Origin: Apostichopus japonicus
Lineage: Eukaryota; Echinodermata; Holothuroidea; Aspidochirotida; Stichopodidae
Assembly: GCF_037975245.1 (NCBI RefSeq)
Contig: NC_092570.1
Location: forward strand, 4,932,001-4,996,000
Length of the DNA: 64,000 nt
Direction of reading: 5' to 3'
Shown: positions 11,631-64,000 of the stretch, one piece after another
Position numbering within the stretch: the first letter of the stretch is position 1
How the letters are laid out: each line of letters opens with the position of its first letter
Program-made: the position numbers and the translations under genes
The notes under the pieces: model-generated
The model's input: the letters and a program-made list of their open reading frames with translations, nothing else
What the model was told of the DNA's origin: nothing
Database searches by the model: none

Positions 11631-12993
11631 GGCCAGGTCGATAACGCGGAAACGCGGAAACCGCGGAAACCGCGGAAATCGAGAAACCTGGTTCGATATC
11701 AACGGTTTCCGCGGTTTCCGCGTTATCGACCTTGCTATATAGCAAGGTCGAAAACGCGGAAACCGTGGAAACGAGAGGAATTTGTCAAGGGAGGGTGACA
11801 AAGTCTTTTGGGCGCATTTCAGCCTATATTCGCCAGGAAGGGGTGCGGGTTTAAAGCTTTCTCACTAAATGTAGGTCGAAAACGCGGAAATCGTACATAC
11901 AATGGATGAGTTAGATTATTTTGTCAAGGGAGGGTGAAGAAGTTTTTTTGAGCGCATTTCACCCAGTATGCGCCAGGAGGGTGGGAAGGGCTTAGGTTTT
12001 TTTCTTACTAAATGCAGGTCGAAAACGCGGAAATGTTTTTTACACAATGAATTGCGAAACTAGAGGATTTGGTTATGGGAAGGGTCAATATGCGCCAGGG
12101 AGGTGATGGGGTTGTAGGCTTTTCCCCTAACTGCATGTCGAAAACGCGGAAATGTTTTTTTTTTTTTTTTTACAATGGCGAAACTAGATGATTTGTCAAG
12201 GGAAGGTGAAAAGTTTTTTAGGTGCATTTCAGCTGTAATCCGCCAAGAAGGGTGGGGGTAGAATATTTTATTTCACTAAATGCCGTTCGAAAACGCCGAA
12301 TTGTTTTTTACAATTGCGAAACTATAGGATTTGTTCCAGGGAGGGTTAAGAGTTTTCGGCGCATTTCAGTCAATATGCGGAAGGAAGGTGAGGGTGTATA
12401 GGCTGTTTTTACTAAATGGAGGTCGAAAACGCGGAAATGTTTTTAACAAAGGCGGAACTAGAGGAGTTTGCTCAGGGAGGGAAAAGGAGTGTTTTTGGCT
12501 GGCGCATTTCAGCCAAAGTGCCAGGAAGGGGGTGAGGAGGGATGTTGAGGCTTTTTCACTAAATGCAGGTCGAAAACGAGGAAAACCTGTTTGCCGATAT
12601 GTGCAAAGATGGAGTGGGGGTATGAGACTTTTATCAGTTAGTGTAGGTCGAAAACGCGGAAACGTATTTTTTTTCACAACATTTGGCGAAACTAGATAAT
12701 TTTGTTAAGAGAGGGTGAAAAAGTGTTTTGGGCGCATTTTAGCCAATAGGCGCCAGGAAGGGGTGAGGTTGAGGTCTTTTCACTAAAGGCATGTCGTAAA
12801 CGCGTTTTTTTTTTAACAATGACGGAAATTCTCTAAATGCATGCAGGAAAAGTAAAGAAATGTTTTGGGCGCATTTCGGCCAACATGCGCCAAGAAGGGT
12901 TTGGGTTTGAAGCTCTTTTTCACTAAATACAGGCAGAAAAAGATGAAAAAAAAAACAATTGTGTGCACGTTGTAATATTAAATGTATACATAT

Positions 12994-13047
<54 letters not shown>

Positions 13048-14370
13048 GAAAATCGTAATGAGTTGGAATATCAAGAACAGTGAAAAAACTTTCAGCCTCC
13101 AACGGGATTCGAACCACGGGCCTTCCGCTCTGTACGCGGACACCCTAACCACTGGGCTATGGACGCTGATTGTATGTCCAGAGGTTCGAAACCGGTAAGG
13201 AAGGTCGCAATTCCACTGTAGGCGTTTGTCATTTTTTTTGGGGGACTGTTACCCCGCTTCCCCCTCCCCCTCTTGGGCCACCCTGTCGGTATATATAAAG
13301 TACGTGCGTATGTACAATGGCGGACTAGAGAATTTTCACAGCTAGGGGACGGCAAAGGAGCTTTTGATCGTTTATGAGAAGAATACATTTCCGCGTTTTC
13401 GACCGGGATTTAGTGAAATAAAATCTTCTACCCCAATCCCTCCTTGGCGAATTACAGCTGAAATGCACCTAAAACACTTTTTCACCCTCCCTTGACAAAT
13501 CATCTAGTTTCGCCATTGTAAAAAAAAAACATTTCCGCGTTTTCGACCTGCATTAAGTAAAAAAAAAAATTACCCCTCCCGCTCCCCCTCCTGACGCATA
13601 TTGGCTGAAATGCGCCCAGAAAACATCTTCACCGTGCCTGCCGTGACAAAATTCTCTAGTTTCGCCATTGTAAAAAAAACCTTTCCGCGTTTTCGACCTG
13701 TATTTAGTGAAAAAGCCTCAATCCCACCTCCCCACACTTTTGCTGGCGCATATTGGCTGAAATGCGCCGGCCAAAACACTTCATTTCCCTCCCTTGGCAA
13801 ACTCCTCTAGTTCCGCCTTTGTTAAAAACATTTCCGCGTTTTCGACCTGCATTTAGGGAAAAGGCCTACAACCCCATCACCTTCCTGGCGCGTATTGACT
13901 GAAATGAGCCGAAAACTCTTTACCCTCCCTTGACAAATCCTCTAGTTACGCAATTCATTGTGTAAAAAAACATTTCCGCGTTTTCGACCTGCATTTAGTA
14001 AAAAAAAAAACCTTAGCCCTTTCCGACCGCCTCCTGGCGCATATTGGCTGAAATGCGCTCAAAAAACTTCTTCACCCTCCCTTGACAAAATAATCTAACT
14101 CATCCATTGCTTAGTACGATTTCCGCGTGTTCGACCTACATTTACTGAAATAGCTTTAAACCCGCACCCCTTCCTGGCGAATATAGGCTGAAATGCGCCC
14201 AAAAGACTTTGTCACCCTCCCTTGACAAATTCCTCTCGTTTCCGCGTTTTCGACCTTGCTATATAGCAAGGTCGATAACGCGGAAACCGCGGAAACCGTT
14301 GATATCGAACCAGGTTTCTCGATTTCCGCGGTTTCCGCGGTTTCCGCGTTTCCGCGTTATCGACCTGGCC
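11631..14370. mobile_element. Foldback transposon with tandem-repeat arms and 10-bp TSD
   Basis: A 2,740-bp element. It starts GGCCAGGTCGATAACGCGG and ends with the exact reverse complement. The 10-bp direct repeat TTTCTTCACA lies at 11621-11630 and 14371-14380. The left arm (11631 to about 12950) has about nine degenerate units of 80-150 bp, each carrying GGTCGAAAACGCGGAAA plus a segment ending GGGCGCATTTCAGCC and CGCCAGGAAGGG. The right arm (about 13385-14370) has the same units inverted. The first 120 bp of each arm contains smaller hairpins. Long arms of short tandem units are the hallmark of foldback elements (Drosophila FB, sea-urchin TU), many of them linked to Mutator-like families with 9-11-bp duplications. 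No transposase is present. The centre is interrupted by a SINE. Confidence 0.9.
12986..13230 (-). mobile_element. tRNA-derived SINE with (TA)n tail
   Basis: On the minus strand it shows a tRNA-like A box (TAGCCCAGTGGTTAGG) and B box (GGTTCGAATCC), then the shared 3' body GGCTGAAAGTTTTTTCACTG, ending in a TA repeat at 12988-13042. About 170 bp match the copy at 61936-62149 closely. It lies in the centre of the foldback element. Confidence 0.85.
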
Positions 14371-14680
14371 TTTCTTCACATCCGAAACGGTAGCCGTGTT
14401 GATCATGACGTACTGTGTTACGTCAAGTAAAGTATTGTAAGGAGCAGATACTATACGCATGGTCATGCTAGAAATTGGTGAGTGAGCTGCAGCTGTGATT
14501 TTTTGAACTTATAAGAACATAACCCACAATTCCTTCTCTTCAACGGTGTAACCATGTGTTCGCAAAGTATAGTCTCTTTATAGTGATATATGTATTCGTG
14601 TATGGAAGACTACTATACTCTCTCTTTGCACTTGAAGGACGATTCCGACAATGTAATAAGTAACACTGGCCCTTAAGGCC

Positions 14681-16082
14681 CGGTCACACTACTGCGATAT
14701 TTTATCGGAATACGGTCCGATTTTTCCGATTTTAGGCCGAAGAGTGAGGTTTGTGGTAGTGAATGTAATGAATGCAGTGGAATATTCGAATACCTGCTCC
14801 AAATCTGAGGGGTTCTGGAACGGACTACATTCTGAAGTGAAGTCACATCGAAAAACGATTAAAAATCGGAAGAGAAATCGGATAGCTATCCGATAAAAGG
14901 AAACGGAGTCAAATCAAAAGTTAGGAGAGGGCTATTCCACATCGGAATGGCTCAATTTCCATAGGCGTTCGAGGGGGGGGGGGGGCAGGGGGGGGGGGGC
15001 AGACTGCCCCAAATTTCCAGAGGACAAGAAATCCGGGCAAAAGTCCTGAAAAATTCGGGCAGCCTAAGAGGAGAAAAAAAAATATATATAAATATTTAGT
15101 AGCTTGCCCGAATCTTTTCATATTTTTTGCCCGAAAATTCCGTGGAGAGTGTTTTGTGTTATTTGTTTTGTGACATTAATATTAATATAAGCCTAATGAT
15201 TTTCTTTATTTAGCATCATGATGCCCGAATATTTCCGTGTAACACCCCCGTAAGCGCAGCTCATCTGGGCTACCACGCTTTTTGCACTATCGCCCAAAAT
15301 TATTAACAGGGAACGCCGCTCACAATCGTGGTGACAAGCATGCATGGAGATTAGCAGTCTCTGAAGTGAAAGAACCGCAGTAAACATTTTTTTCTAACTA
15401 GTCAACTGTAAACCTGGACATCCCAGACATGAGTGTATATAAGAAACATTTTCTTTTTCATGGATGGTGGGGGGGGGGGGGGAGTGCCTACGAGCCTAAA
15501 AGTACAGGTTTATCATATTCTTTGTAATTTTTATACTTTTTGGTGAGACAAATTGCAGTCTCACCCGACATAGCGACATTTTCCCACCTACGTGTCGTTG
15601 AACAATGTATGTTTTTCTGGGGGTAGCTGAGTTCTGTGTTAAAATAATAAATACCGTAACTAAATAGGAGTTAAAAAATATACTGTCCTAGTTTTCCCCG
15701 TCAAAGTGATGTTACCATATTTTCTTGTTCTAGTTTACCAAATTTTTGGAGATTATAAAATAAAGAATGTTTAGATGCAACTTGCAAGGCCTCAGAAGTG
15801 CCATTTCCGGCAATCCGAGAGGCTTATTTTGCCAACAAAAAATCTTGTACGCTACGCGCCAACCGATGGTGGCGCTCCGCTTAGATAATGTCATGGGAAA
15901 TTTCGGGCACAACAGTTTCTGACCCCAAACCGAAATGGTCCCGTACACCTATGGGCTCAACAGATAGCAAATCAGGTCCTTTATCACTGTGGCTAGAAGA
16001 CCCGAACGAAAAACTGGCTGTTCCGATTCCTCCGGGAAAATAGGATAGTATTCCGATAAAAAAAATCGGTATAGTGTGACAG
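14681..16082. mobile_element. Decayed composite DNA element with inverted ends
   Basis: The left end GGTCACACTACTGCGATATT and the right end (reverse complement CTGTCACACTATACCGATT) are inverted and continue into shared TTATCGGAATA. No clear target duplication. Nested inside are a second pair of inverted ends (CCATAGGCGTTCG near 14956 and its partner near 15938), long G runs at 14973-15000 and 15468-15482, and a 120-bp segment (15770-15893) related to the MITE at 8997-9288. Read as nested non-autonomous elements; the exact borders are uncertain. Confidence 0.5.
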
Positions 16083-17974
16083 TATCTGAGTCCTATGATT
16101 GTTTTCAGATATTCCACGTGACTAACTTTTTGCTTCTTCGTCCTTGCATTATTAAATAAGTAAAAGCGTCAAACATAAACCTCCAGACAGAAAACATAGA
16201 ACAGTTAGTCAGTACTCATGAAGTTGAACAGATGTCAATTGACCACTCTCTTTACGGTATTTACATTTAAATATCTATGTATAAGGAAATCTCGCTCACA
16301 TATTAGGTATTGCTGCACTCTTGAATGTTTAAAATCGATGCACAGAATAAGACAACGCGAGACAGTGAAGATTACGGCAAGTAATTTCAGTTATTTTTTA
16401 TGAAGGGAACGTTCCCATGCGATGTATAAGAGGGATTGCACAAGAGACCTTTCATAGCTCACCGTGTTGAGGGTTGAAGAACATGACGTCGGGATTGTGG
16501 CGTTAAGCTGCGTGATCTAAAGCTTTTGTCTTCACTGAATTGAATTATTTATTGTACGTTTGGAAGTCATTGTACTCGGCAACGTTAGCTATTCCAAAAG
16601 ATACGTAGTTTGCCAGGAATAAAGGAATTATAAAGTTTTTATTTGAATTTAGAGACAATCCAACTGGCATTAAAGTGTTAGTGTACCGTTGTATTTGTTT
16701 TACAGAAATATTTTCTATTTTGCATTAGTGGTATGTTCGTGTTAACGTGCAATAAAGAGGAAACCGTCTATGCAAATAGTAAAATGAGTTGCTTATTTCC
16801 CACAACGTGAGAGTGAGGAATTTTTGTCAAAATGACTTTGATCAAATTATTTTGTTTAACCATGTGAAACTATTATGGATAGCTCTATGTTTTAACTGTA
16901 TTTTGTATGTAAAAATTAACGAACGATTGGGATAAGAAAACATAGATACATAAATGTTATTATATTGGTGTCCTTTGTAGTGTATTGAGGTGTATCTCCT
17001 TATTAATTAATACATCAGCCTCCAACCATTGAGTTCATTGCCTTGCAGTTGGTATTTTTTATATTAATTGCATGAACTTTATTAGAACATGTTTTGCAGA
17101 AAGAGTGCATTTGGGACATCCTTGATAACGACCGTTAATGCACAAATTGTGTTTATAGGATGACATAAGACATACAAACTACACATTTGGAAACCAATTT
17201 CAATAACATCATTTTATTTAGACTTCTGCAGAAGTTAAATGTCAATCATTGTTTGTTTTTTCCCCACAAACCAAACATAAATGATTTTCCTATCACCATG
17301 CAATTTCTTAGAAAGAATAAAGATGACAATTTAAACGTACTATTTCTGTAAATTAAAACCGTAAGAGATGCTTTCATCTACTAGTACTTACAAAATAATA
17401 ACAATTTAGTTATTGTCATATTTACCAGAAATTGTGAATGTTAAAAAAGACATTTTAATGTATAAAAAAGACATTCTTTATAAGCATTGTATTTTTTTTT
17501 CAGAAAACCAAAACGTTTATGATTAATCTATCACCATTCAATTTCTTGGTACATGAAATTCTCGTATGTACCTACTGAAAAGCAAAAATTACATCATAAA
17601 TGTAGAAATGAATCGCACTAAAAAACAAAAGCAAAATAAAAAATAAGAACGAACTCGTTCAGAAATAGTTAGTAGTAGAAGGGCAGTCTGATCCTAAATA
17701 CATACTTTGCTGCAACGGTATGTTTTGAAACATACCTTAAGCGCTATTATCTTAGTCTCTACAAGCTGTTTCGCTAGGTCAACAGTTTGGTCACTGACTT
17801 GTCAGATGATACATCTAGAGTAACAATGAATTAACAAAATAACTAGTACGTTTAGGGCATGCAATTATATAAAATTCTGGACTAAATATCTTGGCTGTAA
17901 AATCGGTTAAATAACAATGAAAAAAGTAGTTAACATAATCTGAATACAATAAGTATATAATGAAAAATAATTCT
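16083..17974. other. Intergenic region and presumed 3' UTR of the mosaic gene
   Basis: No exon found. An AATAAA on the minus strand at 17213-17218 could be the polyadenylation signal of the mosaic gene, about 760 bp past its stop. Otherwise AT-rich sequence without delimited repeats. Confidence 0.4.
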
Positions 17975-60063
<42,089 letters not shown>

Positions 60064-61560
60064 CTACAAGAGGAACAGAAAAACCATGTCAAGCATATCT
60101 CTTTTTTGAAGGACTTTTAACAGAACTCTTGATATGTCATATATATAGTCCAAGAAAATTGGCATGGTCTATTGATGTTTTTATTAGATAGTTATTTTGG
60201 TTTTCACGATCCTCACTCTGAAAATATAGTAAATCTCTGGAATGTATCACATGATGCTAAACTTATGATAATGTCGGCTGGTACGGCTGTAACAGGCCAA
60301 AATGTTAATGTAAAGGCATAGTTTTATAAATTGTAATACCGCCATCAAAACATTGTTAGTGATGTACATGAAAGTCTTATGCTTTTCCATTGCGTTTGGT
60401 GTGGTATCTGCGGAACGTACCTAGTGGTCTATTTATTAGACCATGTAGTACAGTCACTTTAACTGACGAACTGTTTAAAGGTCGAAGGTCAAAGCGGTTA
60501 GCAAATAGCACCTGGACTGGTAGCCGTGTTTCTTAACGGTCTACCAGCTAACAACACCACAAAACAAAAACCTTCAGTAAGTCACCTGATGTTTTTGTTC
60601 AAACTAGACGTTTTGATCCACAATTTCAACACATATCAGATCAGTAATATTTCAATTATGCAAACAACCCTGCAGGCGTGCGATTGCGAAATTGGCTATA
60701 TGCTTCAGTGAACATACGAGATCCTTTATAATGCACAGCCGTGTATGCTTTGCCAAATAATAAAAATTTCATTTAGCATCTTACGATATAGCAGTTAAAG
60801 TTTCAATATGCTAGAGTATTGAATTTAATTGATAAACATCTACTAACATACAACATATGACACCGAAAAGTATAGGAAAAAAATCAAGTTTGATGCGATT
60901 GTGGTATTTCTAGTGAATACGTACGATATTGTGATACGATAGTGTTGTCTTATTTTCATTTACGCCTTAGCTGTGCATTTAACGTGATCAGCACAGCAGA
61001 CCTACAACATTACGGCCAAAAACGAACGAACTGAAAATAACCCTCACCGAAAACAATAACACAGCAGTAACACCTATACGACAGGCTCGCCCGCAGACTA
61101 AGCAATACCTCTTCCCAAATGAATAATCGCATCGATGAGACAGGTCTTGGCAAACTGCAAAATTTAGCCCCAATCTGCAGCCACAAGTGAGTCCCTACAG
61201 CTGAAAAAACGGTCTCCCATTAACGGGCCCTCCCATGAAAAACATTGGCACAACTATTAAACCATATCTGCTTCATGATCAACTTGAAGCACGCAGTACG
61301 ACACGAAAAGAAAAGACATTAGAACAGTTACAAAAAAAGTTACAAATCGTCATTATAGGGAAAATCCCAACTAGGTATTGCAAAAGCGGATTTGGCCTTT
61401 ATAGTTCACATCTTGTAAACAGTATACTATACAATACAATAAAAGGCTAGAAAAAACAACAGAAATAAGGAGAAAATTACATAGTTAGCATAATTAGCAT
61501 AGTTGCTATATTCAAGGTATTGTAAAAGTTATATAGCTAACTTGAGTTGGAATGTTTGCT
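60064..61560. other. Intron or 5' region without firm exons
   Basis: No exon with both splice sites in the right phase was found. A Cys-rich minus-strand reading frame at 61062-61186 is discussed in the findings. Confidence 0.4.
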
Positions 61561-61576
61561 AATTGTACGGTTCAGA

Positions 61577-61578
<2 letters not shown>

Positions 61579-61650
<72 letters not shown>

Positions 61651-61676
61651 TTATATATATAAACATATATATATAT
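61579..61676. repeat. (TA)n microsatellite
   Basis: About 98 bp of TA with a few CATA and TTTA interruptions, directly 5' of a truncated SINE. Confidence 0.95.
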
Positions 61677-61678
61677 AA

Positions 61679-61765
61679 AGGTTCGAAACCCGGTGGGGCT
61701 GGAAGTTTTTTCACTGTTCTGGAATTCCTTGTCGTTACGTTCTCAATTATATATATTCATTTGTC
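61679..61765 (+). mobile_element. 5'-truncated SINE copy
   Basis: Starts at the B box (GGTTCGAAACC) and continues with GGCTGGAAGTTTTTTCACTG as in the fuller copies, ending in tatatata. The A box and 5' part are missing. Confidence 0.75.
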
Positions 61766-61935
61766 TTTGTCGTTTACCTCCATTTCATTGACATAAAGTC
61801 TGTTCAAAGTATCTCTTTTGAAATCCGGCTTTAAGAATCACAAATGATTTTTGAGTTGGTTAGCATCATGTTTGATCTCTAGAGTAAGGCAAAATATGTC
61901 ACCAAAAACAAAATTAGTATTGTTCGATACAAGTG

Positions 61936-62149
61936 TCAAACGCCTACAGTGAAATTACGACCTTTATTACCGGTTTCGAACCTCTGGACATAAAGTCAGC
62001 GTCCATAGCCTAGATGGTTAGGGTGTCCGCGTACAAAGCGGGAGGCCCGGGTTCGAATCCTGGTGAAGGCTGAAAGTTTTTTCACTGTTCTGGATGTTTC
62101 TTCACATTACATTTTCAATAATATATATATATGTATATGTATATATATT
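61936..62149 (+). mobile_element. tRNA-derived SINE, fuller copy
   Basis: A box TAGCCTAGATGGTTAGG at 62006-62022 and B box GGTTCGAATCC at 62050-62060 are internal RNA polymerase III promoter elements. The body ctgaaagttttttcactgtt and the (TA)n tail (about 62119-62149) are shared with 12986-13230. A 60-bp leader with a second B-box-like site (GGTTTCGAACC near 61971-61981) precedes the tRNA part in both copies. Confidence 0.87.
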
Positions 62150-64000
62150 TGACGAGATTTCTTTGCCCAAACCTTCCCTGACGTACTATTATGTATTTGT
62201 AAATGTTTGATATCGTTAATATATATTTGACAGTAGCCACTGGGAGCTTGGGGACACATTCCCCTCCCCAAAGTTACTTTGAAATAGCGTACATATTATA
62301 ATTCAGGTACTCCATTCCTTTTCATAAAGGTTTTTAAAATGATGGAGATGATAGCACCATTTTACATCTTACCCTTTAAAAACCGTAACAACTTTTGCTC
62401 AAAGGTGAGGGGTTCTCCATTAACCGCTACCCAGAACGGATTTCAGTACAATTTTGTGCTCTACCCCTCCCCCACCACCGCAAAATCCGAAGTCAAAGCA
62501 ATAGGTATATCCTATATGTTGTCATGAAAAGCCATATGGAAACGTGAATTCAAGTTAACTCTACATGGCTATTAAAATGGGGGCAATATTTTGCCTTTCC
62601 CCCCTCATACCACGACAGCTGGCTATACGCGCCTGTCACACATACTAGACCAGGTGTACTACAGGCGCGGATCAAAACAGATGAACCACTACAGGAATAC
62701 ATTGCAAGTACCGTCACGGCCGGAGTATAAGACAGTTGTCATAACTATATTTGAGGGATCCCCGGGAAAGCAGGACTACCCCCATTAAAGATGACAATAA
62801 TAAAATAAATACATGCCTGAGCGATGGTGAGCTTGCCCGAAGACCTTAGTATACCATATAGTAAGTCAATCAATTCCAAACAGTTTTTCCTATCTCTGAT
62901 GTTGATTTTATTTTCGGATATTGTGTTTGCCCATTTATAACATTAAGAGGTTTTAATTGTATAGAACTAATTCAGAGTCTAAATATGCCTTAGAGAGCAC
63001 CATCTGTCGAGTCAAATTTGAATATTGCCCTCGGGAGTAGAGATTTCCCACAGGACCCCTATATACATTGCACATTTAATTTTGTAATATTCCTGAGAAA
63101 GTGAACATAATGAAGCCTGTGCACGGGCATCTAACATCGATGCACTAGCATACGTTGCAACAAAAATTAAAACAACAAATAAGAACACGTGCAAGTATAC
63201 AGCAGTCTAGGCCAGAATTAGTATAAGAACGTTAGCATGTATGCATGGTTAGTGACAAACCTAAGTGTACCCGGTCATTGGTTGATCACCTTAAAACAGT
63301 TCTTTCCGCTTCCTGTCCCAGATTGCTTCTTTTTCAACTATTGCAATCAGAATCGATGTAAATTTGCCCCCCCCCCCACCCTCCCCTCCCAGTAGACAAG
63401 ACGAGCGATATTCACTGATGTAATATTGCTGTACATCATAATAAAAGTAGAGGGAAAACGTCTATTTAGTTCATCTTGGAAAAGTTAACATGACTTACGT
63501 GAACCTTTTAAATCTCCCGATATTGCCAAATGGAACATTTGTTGTGAGACCAATGATTTATAGCCCTACCTACCCGACCCCCATCATTCCTCCCTGTACT
63601 GACAGGCTGTTCCGAGTCCGAATGCGCAGTTACCCGCACTTGTATTTACCCATGTGTATATTTATTCGTACATTTTGTATTATAGCACATAGCAGCAGCA
63701 GACAATTACGTATACCTGTACTTACAGGAAAAGGAATTCTTCTTGTAATCGTTTTGACGCTGTTATACTCAACCACAAGCCTTACTACCTTTTACATTGC
63801 GTATTCCAGTGTTATTTATGTCTATAAACGATACATTTTTTTCATTTCATTTATTTCGTCTATATATAAGAACAGAACAAAGTGGTATAGTATAAACAGG
63901 ACACTAGAAAAACAATAGTAGTTTATCGAGCTAGCGACCAACAAATAACAAATCACAATGAAAGAAGGTAACAATTAAGAGTAGAGAAAAATAAACATGA
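62150..64000. other. Region without recognised genes
   Basis: Open reading frames here have no recognisable domains. 62600-62640 ends with gctatacgcgcctgtcac, which looks like one end of a MITE (compare CAGGCGCGTAGCC at 8997), but no partner end was found. A C run lies at 63367-63391. Confidence 0.4.

Noticed and set aside
12331-12699. Open reading frames of 100-140 codons on both strands at 12.3-13.2 kb
   Set aside because: They are made of the tandem units of the foldback element and the TA tail of the SINE; the amino acid repeats follow the DNA repeats and there is no start context or domain.
13090-13165. Apparent tRNA gene with A and B boxes
   Set aside because: It recurs with the same leader, body and TA tail at 61936, which marks it as a tRNA-derived SINE. 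The arms do not form a clean cloverleaf.
63012-63194. Hydrophobic minus-strand frame (HVFLFVVLIFVATYASAS) as signal peptide exon of the mosaic gene
   Set aside because: The hydrophobic stretch begins at TTG with an in-frame stop upstream; the first ATG comes after it. No suitable phase-1 donor connects it to the EGF exon.
63490-63918. 142-codon plus-strand frame
   Set aside because: No recognisable domain, AT-rich low-complexity C-terminus and no splice or promoter context.

Overview
This is eukaryotic, intron-rich, AT-rich animal DNA. The content fits an invertebrate deuterostome, most likely an echinoderm. That is an inference from three things: an ependymin-related gene, a giant secreted mosaic protein built from CUB, LDL-receptor class A, hyalin-repeat, EGF, SRCR and trypsin-like modules, and a foldback transposon with tandemly repeated arms. 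Species cannot be fixed from the sequence alone. Nearly all exons are shorter than 400 bp, so I assembled both genes by following splice sites and reading phase on the minus strand.

Region 1 (about 1-16,100). A complete six-exon ependymin-related (MERP/EPDR-type) gene runs on the minus strand from 10192 to 2160 and encodes 231 residues. It has a signal peptide, a TATA box upstream, four N-glycosylation sequons and the family cysteines. It sits among class II elements that I could delimit by inverted ends and target-site duplications: hAT-type MITEs at 296-688, 1383-1751 and 2740-3202; a 1.6-kb hAT-like element at 7845-9475 with a second MITE nested at 8997-9288; and a 2.74-kb foldback element at 11631-14370 with a perfect 10-bp target duplication, itself interrupted by a tRNA-derived SINE. 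A decayed composite of elements follows at 14681-16082.

Region 2 (17,975-60,063). One very large minus-strand gene fills the rest. I support 50 coding exons. They join in one open frame (9,579 nt from the first complete codon, counting the stop) giving 3,192 residues, and the 5' end probably lies beyond the window. Order from N to C: EGF, two HYR, LDLa, four CUB, then LDLa and CUB modules in alternation, a run of LDLa and Cys-rich modules, tiny Ser/Thr/Pro linker exons with an EGF, two CUB, SRCR, CUB, LDLa, and a trypsin-fold domain. Every exon junction up to and including entry into the trypsin domain is phase 1, the signature of exon shuffling. The trypsin domain has lost His57, Asp102 and Ser195 (now Asp, Gly and Tyr), so it should be a non-catalytic serine protease homologue. 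The gene appears to work as a long extracellular binding scaffold rather than a protease.

Within this gene are a six-exon tandem duplication (36.3-47.8 kb), signs of recent gene conversion between two CUB exons, a relic CUB exon, a 0.73-kb tandem duplication that copied a microexon and broke an LDLa exon, and a family of paralogous microexons. Sixteen LDLa modules are present. Most of those that alternate with CUBs have only four cysteines, with positions 1 and 3 lost together.

Region 3 (60,064-64,000) has no firm coding exon. It holds two more copies of the same SINE with (TA)n tails and some candidate Cys-rich sequence.
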